DNA of 45,752 nucleotides from Chara braunii (taxonomy: Eukaryota > Streptophyta > Charophyceae > Charales > Characeae). A program made the translations under genes and the position numbers. This document shows, piece by piece, positions 21,486-33,470 of this stretch. Below the pieces are notes generated by a model, which ran no database searches, was not told the DNA's origin, and worked only from the letters and a program-made list of their open reading frames with translations. The stretch lies in contig BFEA01000629.1 of the NCBI GenBank assembly GCA_003427395.1, forward strand, positions 325,957 to 371,708, in the 5' to 3' direction. Numbering within the stretch: the first letter of the stretch is position 1; each line of letters starts with the position of its first letter.

Positions 21486-23424
21486 TAGTGCCTAGAGAAA
21501 ATATACGCACGAGACCGGTTTTGGAATCACATCGAAGTGCCTCCAACTGCAGACCCGCGACGGACCGGGCCTGTTGTTTCGCCTATCAGCACATCTGACG
21601 GTACCATGATCGTCACTGCTGCGAGCTTGCAACCGCGACGATGGTCCGATCTCGATGTAAAAAAAGGGTCTTCCAGTCCGAGCGCAGCGCCCACTGCGAA
21701 CCGTCAATGCAACAACCCATAAAATAAAGCCGCCACCCCCAATGCTCGTTTTGGCTTTTCTCATTTCGCTAGGGAGATGCTGTCGGATAGGCATCCCGCA
21801 GTTCCACTGCAGTTAACACCATCGCCCGTCATTCGCGAATAGTTGACACCATCGCTATCACCAGCGCCGCGAAGAAGTTCTACGTCATCCCCGCAGCTCA
21901 TATCGAAAACAGCAGACGCACGCCGTTGGTTGTTGTCACACGGACCATACGTATGCTCACTGAGCTCGCCCACACCTGCTTGCATCTTCAACCACCTTTC
22001 ACTTCCTGATCGCTGGTGCTCCACATCATCTCTCGTATCACTCATCGACCTTGTTGAGCGGATCTCCTTGCATGCGAGTAGCATGATCAGTGCAAACGCT
22101 TCGCGACCATAGCCAGCACGTCACTTTGCTGCCACGACGTTTTGTGCATTGATCTTTCTGCCTCGCACGTCCACCCAGCCGGAGAACATCTTCATAGCAG
22201 TAAGTGTCGATGGAAACAGGTATTCGAAATGAGAAAAAACGTATTGGACGACGAACACCACATCCGCACTAGCAATGGACTCAGCGTGCGCATGCACTAT
22301 TGAGAGTTCGTGATGGGTCGACTGATTGATTGTCGTTCATGATGTCGCTTGATTGCGCGCGTATTTTTTCATGGTTGCCTGCACTTGTCGAGCTGAAAGA
22401 TCTGACGATGGAGTCGAAACAGAGCACAACAACTTTCCAACCAGCAATGCAATCGCTTTTGTTTGGTGGTGTGTGCACACGTTTATGGTCATGTTATGTA
22501 TGTTCGTCAATCGGCTTCATGCACTATTCAATCCCCGAATCAAACGGTACCATCGTGGTTGTGTGTGTGTGGCTTTGTGCGTGTGTCCGCGTGCCCATCA
22601 AGAAATGCAACGTATGATCAACAGGACGATCCTTGAGACGGTCTGCTCGATGAGTCAATCAGTTGGTGGATTGTGCGATCGTTCGCGATTTCACAAAAGA
22701 TCGACTGATTGATTGTCATGCATGTCGTCAGGCACGTGCACGCTCGCTTGCTCATATACGTCTGGACTAGTTAATTTGATCAAATCAACTACTCGATCAA
22801 CCTATCATTCTCCTCATTCCCTTCATTCTGTCTAATCAGCTGAGTGTATGTGGAACTTACCAATCGACCAATCGACAGACCGCATCATTGTCGAAAGCAA
22901 GTGATTCCCGTCACATTTATCGGTCTGTTCATCGACAAAACATTTCCGATCTGTTGATTGATGTACTGGTTGATTGTCGCTCATGTTTAAACGGTTGTTC
23001 GTTCGCGTTTGTTCATGTGCATATTCTTGTGTGGGTGTGTGGATGTGCGAGTGTGTGGGTGTGTGCGTGTGTACGTGCGTACGTCTTTATGCACTTTCTG
23101 ACCAAAGATTATTTAAAGAAGTCGGTCCCGACGACAATTCGAGGTCATGAACAAGCGATTGATGAATCAATGGGTTTGTCATCCAATTAAGGTGTGGATT
23201 GAGCAACAAAGAGGTTATGGTGTCATCGATTTATTGACCGATCGATTGTTTATTCGCTAACTGATCCATTGATTCATAAACCAATGGAACGCCGACAAAT
23301 CGCTCTCGCCAAAACCCAATGAATGACCAGCATTGCCTACCGCCCACTCACTGGATCTTCTCTTCGGAAGTCATTTTGTCACACACCGATTGTCAGCACC
23401 GCCCACTGCTGTCACAGACCACTG
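21486..23424. other. No gene recognised
   Basis: The sequence is rich in TGATTGAT, TCGATC and GTGTG words (GT-rich at 22557-22590 and 23030-23085). Short frames only. Confidence 0.4.

Positions 23425-23499
<75 letters not shown>
23425..23499. repeat. (CT)n microsatellite
   Basis: About 37 uninterrupted CT units. Confidence 0.98.
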
Positions 23500-23501
<2 letters not shown>

Positions 23502-23715
23502 GATCGTCTTTGTGGAAAGTCGAGTCCTGACAGTTCGATGACCAACATTGGTCGTTGGGCCACATCGAACCTTGTTTATCAACGAACCCGTCGTTGTCAC
23601 AGTTTGCGGACAAGTATCTCCCTCTCTATCTATCCATCCCTCACACACTCTCACTCTTTCACTTGACGAATTCCCATAAAAGTACGTAAGCATTTGTCCT
23701 TCCCCGCAAATATTC

Positions 23716-25225
23716 GAAGTCCGGATGTCAGCGAACTTCACGTTTTCACCTATCCTCCGAGGTGACTTCGGTCTTCTTGGCGCCCCGTGGACTAGAACAA
23801 CAACACAAGTTTGTTGGCATCCGAACTTCACGTATCATCCAAACAGGGAAACCGAACAAGCTCATCGGAATCAGATCTTCAAACGTTGTCCAAATCTCTA
23901 TTCGAACTTCACATATTGGGAAATAAGTCAGCAGAGGAAGTTCGGACGCCGGCGGACTAGGCGATAATCCGGGCAAGCATACTTCCTCAATTGTCATTTC
24001 TCGGCAACATTTGAAATTCGGATGCCAACGAACTTCGCATTTTCCCCTGTCCTCCGCTGTGACTGGGGTCTTCCTAGTGCCCCGTGGAATCGGAGAACAC
24101 CACAACTTCATCAGCATCCGAACTTCATATATTGTCAAAACGGGGGGACCGAAATTCACCGAATGAGTTTCTCGGTATCCCAAACCTCAGGTGATGGCCA
24201 AATCTACCGCTTACTTTACATGCCACTACGAAGGACAACAAAAGAAGTTCGAATGGCGGCGGACTTGCAGATATTACTGGCAATGTATTGATGTTTAGGA
24301 ACCCTAAATGTAGCGAAGTCCTCTGGCATCGGACTTCTTCGGCTCTCCTTGCTGCACTATGAGGACCCCAATAAATGAGATCCACACAATGATGCAAGGA
24401 TAGCAGAAGAAGTTCGGATGCCAGCGGACTCTGAATTTCGGGTTCATAAACATCAGTTGGTTTCCTTTCCCAATTATATAAAGTCGGGATGCCAGTAGAC
24501 TTCAAGGTGCCGAAAAGACAAAATAAGAATTTTCGTCTGTAAAGAAAAATCCCTACGAGTTTGTTGACATTCGAACTTCAGTCGGTTAAAGTCGGTTTCC
24601 AAACCAGGGTGATGCTAAAGAGTGCTGGAGTTCAGACCGCAAATACTTACGGATCAGCCGCAAATCTTAACACGTTTTTAAAGAAGGACAACACATAAAC
24701 TTCGGATGTCGTCGAACTTAGTGAAATTCCGGATCGATGACCTCCGAAAGTCGCTCTTTGTCACCAATATTTAAGCTTAGATGTTCGAGTACTTCGCATT
24801 TCGACACTTGCTTCGTTGCGGCTGGGGTATTCCTTGTGTTGTGTGGGATTGTGGAACACTTGAAGTTCGTCGAAATCCAAACTTCACGTACCGTCCGAAC
24901 GACTGAGAATAAATATCTTCGCCGGCATCCGAACTACAATATCCGGCGAACTTTAGGGCCGCACGACTTGGGTTGAAGTTTCGTCGGGATCCGAACTTCA
25001 AACAATGCGGCAAGTGCCATGTGGTGCACTGTCGCTATCCACACGACATCAACCTTAACAGAAAACAGGAAAGAACTTCAAGTCCTTTTGGACGAACATG
25101 GGAATTGAGGTCCCCTGTTGTGTTCTACAAAGATACTTTCCGTGTTCCGGTGTTCATAGCTCTATCGAACCGCATAACGCTTCCCACATTTTCCAAAGTT
25201 CAGATCCTAACGAGCTTCAGGTGTG
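23716..25225. repeat. Swarm of a ~24-nt semi-palindromic motif
   Basis: A motif close to GAAGTTCGGATGCC + NNCGAACTTC recurs every 50-150 bp, in full or as halves, in both orientations. Full examples lie at 23716-23739, 23937-23960, 24013-24036, 24244-24266, 24315-24337, 24409-24431, 24481-24503 and 24697-24720. Half-sites (GCATCCGAACTTC) lie at about 23818, 24114, 24925 and 24985. The two arms are complementary, so each full motif can form a short hairpin. Sequence between copies is not conserved, apart from one ~110-bp block repeated at 23739-23830 and 24036-24130. Confidence 0.8.
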
Positions 25226-25502
25226 CCCTTGCGCCGCTATCAATAGATTTAATTCCCATGTCAAGGATAGCCTCATCGAGGCCCCCCCAAGAAACAGTTG
25301 GATGACGGGTGTTCCCTACGCAAAGATTATTCACGTTGTTCGAAGTGGGGTGTTGGAGGATCTTCGTGTGTGATGTTCGCTGTAATCCGAACTCCGTGCT
25401 CGTGCAACAATGCAATGAGGCCAACGTCCTGTTTTTTAAAGTATATATATTTCGCTTGTCCAGACAAGCGAATGCTCTCTGAACCTCGCATTGCTGACCT
25501 AT

Positions 25503-25974
25503 GAGAGAAGGTTAACAACAACCGTATTTTTCATTACCACTTCAGGACACCCTTCACCACTCAAGGATGCAGCTTGCCTAAACAGGTGGTTTTCAGGGTC
25601 TTCGGACCTTTCACCACTTCGGGACCATTCAGGTCTGAAAATCCTGAATGGTTTTGAAGTGATGAACGCTTTGAAGACCTTTAAAACCACCTGTTTAGGC
25701 AGGCTGCATCCTCAAGAGGTGAAGGGTGGTTTTCATGGTCTTCGAACCTTTCACCACTTTAGAACCATTCAGGATTTTCAGACTGCCCTAAACTCTCACT
25801 TGACCACTTCAGGACACCCTTCACCGCTTTAGGATCCAGCATGCCTAAACAGGTGGTTTTCAGGGTCTTCAGATCTTTCACCACTTCACGACCATTCAGG
25901 ATTTCCAGACTGCCAAAAACTCTCACTTCATAATTTTCAAATCGGAATTTTCATCTACCCGATAACCGCCTGTG
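25503..25974. mobile_element. hAT-type non-autonomous foldback element, copy B
   Basis: Same family as 19268-19718 (same start GAGAGAAGGTTAACAAC, same end GATAACCGCCTGTG, same internal inverted blocks of CAGGTGGTTTTCAGGGTCTT). It is bordered by the exact 8-bp duplication TGACCTAT (25495-25502 and 25975-25982). It sits in the - strand coding relic, which reads in frame across the site when one TGACCTAT and the element are removed. Confidence 0.93.
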
Positions 25975-27382
25975 TGACCTATACACCAAGTTTTCTTCAA
26001 AATCGTCGAACTGTTGAGGACACTTTTTAGCGAGAGTTTTGATTTTTTCAAAACCTTGTTTTCCTTTCTCATCTTCGTCTCCCAGTGTTGGCGGGAACGA
26101 TTTTATCCATGGCAAAATCATTGAAATGATGTCTCTGATTAACCCATCTCTCATATGTATGGCCTTGATCGCGATAGCTGTCGAATAAATCAGCCAAGTC
26201 CATGAAGAAAGGTTCCTTCCAATCCGACGGCTTCTAGGCTGGGTCTGAAATGAAAACGAAGAAATGAAACATTCGCAACATCACTCTCTCCGTCTTCACG
26301 ACTTCAACATAGGCCTCCATTGAATGTAACCCGGCCTCTTTCGCAGCTTTGCTTTGCTTTGGAGCCAAGATAACAGCACCTCCTAAGACATCAAACAAGA
26401 TCTGCAGCCGCTCACGCCTATCTAAAGTGGAAAGTGATTTTCATGATCTGATGTCCCGATCATGCACCTCAACAACGGAACCCGGTTCTTTCGTGTCCGG
26501 TATCCAATACACAGGATCTCTAAATGCACCCTTCACCTCAAAATCGGGACCTGGCCTTCATGCTTTCCCCGCTCCAGCTTGTTTGGTGACAGGCTTCACA
26601 ACGTCTCTTTCAGACAGTTTTCCGCTTTCCCAAGACTCATATAACTGCTCCATTTTTTAAACACATCATCCGATGACCTAGCTAAGATCATATAAGGACC
26701 AAGGAAGTCAGATCATTCTGAATTCCACAGACCAAGTGACATACTAATGTTATGATCTATGCGAGTCACTATAAGTGTCTTCCTTGCAAACTTTTTATGC
26801 TCCACATTTTTAACATCAGCTCCCTGTCCACCTTTGGCATCAGGACAGTTGGACACGTTCCGCCTATGTGACACCCGCGGCCTAGGGTGCAGGCATTTCG
26901 GCCACCGCGGCCGAAAATCTCGGTCGCGCCCGCGACAGATAAGACCCACTTTGCGGCCTGGTATTTCAATATATGTTTTTTTACACCTAAAAATAGGTAA
27001 AAAACAAACAAGAAAAAGGGGGGGTTAGGGTTTGGAAACTCTACACTCTTGTATTTTTTTTTAGGAATCCGACTTTGTTTTAGATATTTAAAAAATCAAA
27101 AACTAAATTCAATTTAAATTTCAAACAAAAGTTAAAAAATATATATATAAAGGAAAGCAGAAATTTGTTTTTGTCATTTTTTATCATGAGATATATGGTC
27201 CCTGAGTTCACCTGTATTTTTTTTAGAAATGAATTTCTGTTTTTTGCAGGGAAATGAGGTGTTTAAAAAAAAATAAAGATGGAAAAAAAAAAAAAATTGA
27301 TTAATTGATTGATTAATTGATGGATTGATTGATTGATTGATTGATTGATTAATTTGATTTGAATGATTGATTGATTGATTGT

Positions 27383-27383
<1 letters not shown>

Positions 27384-27428
<45 letters not shown>

Positions 27429-27537
27429 CCGCACGATGTGTGTGTGTGCGTGTGTGGGTGTGCGTGATGTGTGTGTGTGCACGATGTGTGTGTGTGTGTG
27501 TGTGTGCGATATGTGTGTGTGTGTAAGCGTGTGCGTG

Positions 27538-27581
<44 letters not shown>
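27384..27581. repeat. (GT)n microsatellite up to the gap
   Basis: Nearly pure GT with a few GC/AT interruptions. It gives false His/Thr and Val/Cys frames that continue into the N run. Confidence 0.95.
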
Positions 27582-28109
27582 NNNNNNNNNNNNNNNNNNN
27601 NNNNNNNNNNNNNNNNNNNNNNNNNNNNNNNNNNNNNNNNNNNNNNNNNNNNNNNNNNNNNNNNNNNNNNNNNNNNNNNNNNNNNNNNNNNNNNNNNNNN
27701 NNNNNNNNNNNNNNNNNNNNNNNNNNNNNNNNNNNNNNNNNNNNNNNNNNNNNNNNNNNNNNNNNNNNNNNNNNNNNNNNNNNNNNNNNNNNNNNNNNNN
27801 NNNNNNNNNNNNNNNNNNNNNNNNNNNNNNNNNNNNNNNNNNNNNNNNNNNNNNNNNNNNNNNNNNNNNNNNNNNNNNNNNNNNNNNNNNNNNNNNNNNN
27901 NNNNNNNNNNNNNNNNNNNNNNNNNNNNNNNNNNNNNNNNNNNNNNNNNNNNNNNNNNNNNNNNNNNNNNNNNNNNNNNNNNNNNNNNNNNNNNNNNNNN
28001 NNNNNNNNNNNNNNNNNNNNNNNNNNNNNNNNNNNNNNNNNNNNNNNNNNNNNNNNNNNNNNNNNNNNNNNNNNNNNNNNNNNNNNNNNNNNNNNNNNNN
28101 NNNNNNNNN
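27582..28109. other. Assembly gap (528 N)
   Basis: Run of N between a GT repeat and a (TCAA)n repeat, inside the GC-ended element. Confidence 1.
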
Positions 28110-28570
28110 AAGCAAGCAATCAACAAATCAATCAATCTATCAATCAATCAATCAATCAATGATTTTTTTTTTTTAATTATTTAACGTACCCACGAAAAAC
28201 ATCCCCCCCTAAAAAAAAAAAAAAACTATTTTTTTTTGCCCAAGCCTATAGAGGGCGTCATGCGCAGGCCGCGCGCGCCCCCGCTGGGCCGTGGCGTGGT
28301 CGTGTGGGAATTCGGTCGCGCGGCCTAGGCCGCGGACCTGCGGCCGGTCTCCTCGGCCTCGGACTGGGCCGCAGGATTAACGGCCCAGGGTGCCACGTAG
28401 CGTTCCACAACTTCCTAATATCCCGAACTACGGTGCTCTGATCAGGCGGAGTGTTCCATTTATCCTTCTCATTCTGGAACATGCTTAATGTCCCATAGTG
28501 ATCTTGGGTAAAGTTAGGAAGTATGTGGGCGTGCAGTTTTAAGGCGTGTGTGTGATTTTTCTGATTGAGA

Positions 28571-31390
28571 AAGCGGCCGGTCTAGTCGACCAACCCGGAC
28601 CGTGTTACGGACCTGGCTAAGGGATAGAAAGTCGTCTTCGTTGGCGTGGGCGACCGACGGAAGGACTGGCGCACAGGGTGGCGCACGAGGCGGCCGCGGT
28701 GCGGTTTAAGTAAGCTGGCGCGGGTGCCTAGCGTCGGCACGCCGGCTGTAGGAAGGAAAAAGGGGCCTATGCTGTTCTTCCTAGGCCTAGGTAGCGCGTG
28801 GCACCACTTTATATTGAAGTCTGCACCCACCTGTTTCAGGCTTGGGCTTAACCCTATAGGTTACAGTGTCGGGTTATTGCTATGGAGGTTCAGGGATCGA
28901 GGTCGGCGAGCGTCAGCGCAGCAATGACGGAGAGTCGTGGAGAGGCACTAAGGGGGGTGAGGGCCTGGAGGGGCTATCCCGCTTCGGTGTACAGGCAGTG
29001 ACAGACCCGGTCCACGGGACCGGTGGGGCTATAGTAGTTCCCGCACCCTGTTTAGCGATGTTTGTTCATGTTGGTTTATTTCTGTGTTTTTTATTTTTCG
29101 TGGGCCCGTTTTGGGGTGGGGTGCCACCGCGGCTAGGCCCTATGCGACATCCATTTAAAGATTGGAACGATACGAAGAGAATTTGCATGATCACTGCATG
29201 GGGCGCAAAAGGAAAGTTTGGGACTGAATCCGGACGTAGGCAGGGGCAGGGTGCGTGCGATAGGCAAGGAGGACGGTGTTCGTCCCCCTCCCCGCTAACA
29301 GGCCGGAAGTGAAAAGGTTGAGCGGCCTTTGGCGCCGCCACGGGGCACTAGCTCGGCCAAGTCCTTCGGGACCCCTGCAAAAGTTCGGTGCGTAAGGATC
29401 TCGGAAGAACCCGGACGCAGGATGCCCCGGGTGCGACGAACGAGAGGAGGCGAAGGGGGAGGTCGGTTTGCCCCGTGGTGGGATTCGCCCGGCGGCTGCC
29501 TGCTGCGATAGTAAACGGGCGCCGGTCGGTGCGAAGGTCCTTCGGGAAGGCCGCGGAGATCGAAACAGTATTAAAAAAAATTGGCGTGTGCCGCTGCGCA
29601 CGAATGCCGCACATAAATCGTGGAAAGAGGAGCTGGGGGTGGGTTGCTGGGTAGGCCGTGCTGCTCGACGACAACGCGGGGCTGAACTAATTGGTGCGGA
29701 GCTGCGCTAGCAAGGGCTCTGTTGATGACAACACGACGGAAAGAAGATGGACTTGGACGGAAAGGGGGGCCGGGTACGTGTAGGAGATGGTAGTAAAGGG
29801 TGAGGGAAGCGGAAGTAAGAAGGAGGGAGGCGCGCTGGGCTAGTGCAACAGACAAGGAGTGACGAGCGGGGCAGGGCCGCGCCGGTCGGGGAGGAGTGAG
29901 TGTACCGAGACGGGAGAACTGGGCAGGTGCATACGGAAGGGGGCGGTAACCGCACAACGTAGCCTTCGGGCTGAGGTGTAGGGGCGTCGACGTTGGCCGG
30001 GGCGGTAGCGGCGTGCGTTCTGCTTGTCGGGGTTGTGTATACGAATGGCACATTAGGCGCGCCGGCGGGTAGTGAGTTGGTTTCGAAGCTCTTCGTAGGA
30101 TAGTCAGGGATTGTTGGGCTAGCACACTGCCTTACCGCGGAAGCTACGAATCGGCAAGCTGCGCTAACTTGCGTAGCGGGATAGGGAAAAGCGACGGGGG
30201 CGGAGGTGTCGGGGTAGTTGAGCGGAGGGCAGCAAGAGCGGGAGTGACTCTGGCCGGGAAGTTGTGTGTGGCGCATCCGACTTCAAAGGTGGCAGAGAGG
30301 CTAGACAGGGCACGCAGGAGGACGTAGAGCTCACTCGATTTTTTCGTAGAATCGAGCGAGGGGAGCGGAAAAGAAAAGGGGTAGGGAAAAAGGACACGTA
30401 CCAAGCTGCTTTTTAACGGAGAATTCAGTCGATTTTACTCATTCTTGGATAGAAGCATCAGGAGGCCGGCCACAAAGTGGAGACTGATTTGCGGGCCAAT
30501 GCGTGGCTCCGCCTATTTGTGGAAGTAACCTCTCTCCCTATCTCCGCTCGCATGGTTTACATGCACTGCATGTTTCCGTGCTCCGGACGCGTAAGTAGGA
30601 CAGTGGGGGCGGGAGCTTGCTTGATTACCCGGTGCCTGGCACGGTCGACGGTGAACTAATTTTCGTCTACCCGCGCGCAGCCGGATAGCCGTGTGTTATC
30701 ATTAGTTCTAACAGAACACAATCGGCTTTGCCCAGTCTATGGATGGAAGGAGCGTGAGACGGAACTGCGTTAGTTGAAGGCTTGCGAAGTCTGAGTGTGG
30801 CCATGAATGCTTTCACGTTCCAGCGGGCGAGGTATTCGTGAATGAAGGGAGTGGCATTGTGTTGTTGAGCACTCACTTGTTGCGCATATGCAGTGAATGA
30901 CCAGTCCTGTTGAGCGTCCAGGCTGATTGATTCGTTGGAGACTGCAGGGTGCCACGACGGCTGACTGTGTACGGTTGGCCTACTACCTTTTTTGGTTTAT
31001 ATTTGCCTAACTGTTGTGCCATAGTTGTGCGTACTGCTGTTCGCTCTAGCTGCACCTTCCGTTGTGGCAGTTGCTGGGCTATTGCTGTCGTGCCAGACTC
31101 GTTGTACTTCCGGTGAGCGAGGCAGCACAGTCCGTTGTGTGCCCTGCTGATTCGCGTCGACTACTGCTCTGCTACAGCTGTTGTCAAGCCTGGTACGGAT
31201 GGCTGCATCGCACTGAGTAAGGCAGTGTAAAACCGTGTGACTGCAGTCTCACCACAGGTAACGAAGGCGTGGAACCAGGAGGAGTGGTCCGCCGGTGTGA
31301 GGGGAGTAGTGTTGTGATTCGGAGGGTCGTCAGAGGGAAGCTGGTCCAGCAGTGGGACGTCAGTCTTGATCAAGTTGTTACACTTGGCCA
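28571..31390. other. GC-rich block without a convincing gene
   Basis: Both strands carry several open frames of 80-190 codons here, a consequence of high GC and few AT-rich stop codons. The longest (- strand 30276-29707) is Pro/Ser/Ala-rich with no motif. Short inverted repeats occur, such as CCACAAA/TTTGTGG (about 30470-30525). The CGGACC words at 28590-28615 form part of another. I see no rRNA, tRNA or protein family. Confidence 0.45.
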
Positions 31391-31921
31391 TCATTACGGG
31401 GCCCTCAGGCGTATCAAGGTATCAAGGCCCTCTCCTGTGAGGCTGAGAGCACCCCTCTGGTATCTGAGAGTCTCAAAGCTATCTCTATCTGGCCTTCTTA
31501 CTCTAAGTCTAGTCAATTGGTTCTGAGAGGAAGGCGGCGGGCGGGATTGCAACCCGTAACCCACGCCAAGGCCTTTGTGGGAGGTTCGCCCCACCGATAG
31601 TGGGAGCTCTGCCGGAACTGAGGAGGAGTTCCGGAGGCAGCGAACATACAGGTAATCTTTGGCCTTCCCTCTATATACCCTGATATAACCCCTATCTATA
31701 TATCTTGCTATTGTTTGATTGAGTATACTGAATGCGCCCCTACGTTGACTTCAGTTGACTGGCAAGATACAACTCAGACTAAGTAAAGGAATGTATGAGA
31801 AATCGCAGTTTCAGTTTCTTTATATTGTCTGAAAGCAGACTTGCTCAGAAAAAAGGGGGTTGCATTTGGGGGAACGGTGGGAGAAAGGCAGTTTTGCTTG
31901 AGATTGAAAGGGTCATATGGG

Positions 31922-32798
31922 GTCAGGCATGTTCCATAAGATTGGATGGCCTGACTGCTGTGTTTATTCTGGTTTTCTGAAAAGACCAAGCTTAGTTTCT
32001 AAGACGAATGGCTTGTTTGCCAGGCTTTGTTTCTAAGATAAATGACCTGGCTATTCACTTGTGGGTTTGATTGTGCAATTTGAGGGTCATACTTTGTTTC
32101 TAAGATAAATGGTCTGGTCGCTGTTTAATTTAAGGAGATTTCTGAACAGCCTCTGGGCTTGACTTAGAGTGCTTTGTTTTCTTGTGCTGAGGAAAAGGGG
32201 TTGAGCTTTGTTTCTAAGATGAATGGCTTAACTTTTTTGTTTGTTTTATTCTGAGGGAGTAATTTTTGTTGAGGATATAGCATGTTCCGTAAGAATGGAT
32301 GGCTTTGAACTCATGCCGCACATAGATGATTCAGAGAGAAATGAACCTGGTAAAGGACGAGATATGTTCCATAAGATTGGATGGTCTGGCCCAATGCCTC
32401 GCACATGCTGGAACTTGAGAGGTTATAATTTGGCTATACCTTATTATCATTCTATCTATGAACAGGCTAGTCAGGCACGGGTTCCATAAGATCGGATAAC
32501 CTGGTTATAGCTTATCACAACTTGAAGAGAGTATAACTAAGAATATAATTGAGGGTAACTTTGGGCAGGCTGAGCTTTGTTTTTAAGATGAATAGCTCAG
32601 TCTTACGCCCAACTTTTGAACATTGAGTCAGAGAAGTATATATAATTTGGATATTAAACAGTTCATGGCGACTAAGTTTTGTTTCTAAGATAAACGGCTT
32701 AGTCATAGGCCCAAAGGAAGAGAGAAATAGTTGTGCAACCTGTTCGTGTATACTCAATGGCTGGGTCAGGCATGTTCCATAAGATTGGATGGTCTGGC
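31922..32798 (+). repeat. Array of hairpins with conserved loops and covarying stems
   Basis: About eleven copies of a ~34-nt unit. The loop region is conserved in two related forms, TTTGTTTCTAAGATRAAT and GTTCCATAAGATTGGAT, both centred on TAAGAT. The outer stems differ but pair: GTCAGGC/GGCCTGAC (31922-31955), CAAGC/GCTTG (31987-32015), GCCAGG/CCTGGC (32019-32051), TTGAGC/GCTTAA (32201-32231), GTCAGG/CCTGGT (32470-32505), GGCTGAGCT/AGCTCAGTC with a further outer TTGGGC/GCCCAA (32561-32612), GACTAAG/CTTAGTC (32670-32704) and GTCAGGC/GTCTGGC (32765-32798, two G-U pairs). The inner three pairs change together as well (TTC/GAA, TTT/AAA, TCC/GGA). Copies near 32095, 32283 and 32365 have weak stems. 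Function unknown. Confidence 0.8.
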
Positions 32799-33089
32799 TT
32801 TATGCCCTATGTAAGCTGGGTATAAAGGGTTAAATCATTGAAAGACTACGAACTATTGATTGCTAAGTTGACTTGGGAATGGTGTGAGTACTTACCTTTG
32901 TGGCTTGGCATTGCATGTGGCTGACTAAGGTTACTACTTGGTCTGAGTTTTAGGTTGATAGGCAATTGCTTTAGAGTTTCGCCACGTGCTAGAGCGATAG
33001 GAGTATGGTCAATTCCTGCAGTTTCTGAGCCAAGTTTATTTTACTAAGATCAATTCTCGCATTTTTTTAGATCGTTTATTATACTAGGG

Positions 33090-33470
33090 CTTGTGTAAAT
33101 TTTGGTAAGCTACTTTATCTACGGGAAGCGCTGCCGAAATTTCTACAAATCCTAGGAGTTAGTCAAATTCTGACTTTTCAAAGTTCAACTTGTCTAAGGT
33201 TCGCATATGGCTTAGTAAAAATCTGGGAAGTCTCCTTTTCTAAAGGGAGTGCTGCCCAATTTTTTGCTGATTCATAGAGTTAGACAAAATTGGACTTTGG
33301 AAAGTCAAAGGCTATTTCTGTTTTCATATTCGGGTTATACAAATTTTGAAAAGGCACTTTCCCTATAGGAAGCGCTGCCGAAATTTTCTTAGTTTAAAGG
33401 AGATAGATTATATTTTGACAGGTGGTGACTTTGGCAATCCACCCGGTATAGAGGAGACACTGCCAAGGTC
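33090..33470. repeat. Four-copy ~120-bp repeat with GGAAGCGCTGCC
   Basis: GGGAAGCGCTGCCGAAATTT (33123), AGGGAGTGCTGCCCAATTTT (33244), AGGAAGCGCTGCCGAAATTT (33368) and GAGGAGACACTGCCAAGG (about 33450) recur with partly shared flanks (ACAAATTTTG, GAGTTAG). In each, the stretch before it can pair with it, for example CTCC/GGAG and TTTCC/GGAAG, while the bases differ. Confidence 0.65.

Larger units (their letters stand above)
26863..28400. mobile_element. GC-ended inverted-repeat element containing the second gap
   Basis: Left end CCTATGTGACACCCGCGGCC; the reverse complement of the right end is CTACGTGGCACCCTGGGCC, an imperfect terminal inverted repeat of about 19 bp. CGTTCC lies outside both ends (26856-26861 and 28401-28406), and removing the element plus one copy rejoins the - strand reading RKLW + NVSNC. 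Inside are A-tracts, (TTGA)n at about 27297-27383, GT repeats, the N run, then (TCAA)n at about 28113-28161: the two simple repeats are reverse complements, so the whole unit looks like a large palindrome. The 9839-10739 insertion shares one terminus. Superfamily unclear (target duplication 6-8 bp). Confidence 0.75.
25327..28570 (-). pseudogene. Unrecognised coding relic broken by two transposons
   Basis: Read from 28570 down: HALKLHAHILPNFTQDHYGT and KDKWNTPPDQSTVVRDIRKLW, then the element 26863-28400, then NVSNCPDAKGGQGADVKNV, LIVTRIDHNISMSLGLW and SSDDVFKKWSSYMSLGK. After a frameshift come GAFRDPVYWIPDTKEPGSVV, RRERLQILFDVLGGAVILAP, SMEAYVEVVKTERVMLRMF, FHFFVFISDPA and KPSDWKEPFFMDLADLFDSY. 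After a second frameshift come FEKIKTLAKKCPQQFDDFEE and NLVY, then the element 25503-25974, and the frame resumes with RSAMRGSESIRLSGQAKYIY. Stops occur inside the frames, including a TAG between FISDPA and KPSDW. Joining the parts across both insertions restores one frame each time, good evidence for a single gene. I do not know the family; the long helices and alternating Trp/Tyr/Asp suggest a folded globular protein. Confidence 0.65.

Noticed and set aside
27174-28184. Open frames spanning the 528-N gap
   Set aside because: They consist of translated GT/CA repeat and unknown bases.
29571-30276. Two - strand Pro/Ser/Ala-rich open frames
   Set aside because: High GC lowers stop frequency on all frames here; no motif, and overlapping frames are equally open.
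31519-31560. tRNA gene or primer-binding site near GGCGGGATTGCAACCCGTAA
   Set aside because: The short hairpin has no A/B boxes, acceptor stem or adjoining LTR.
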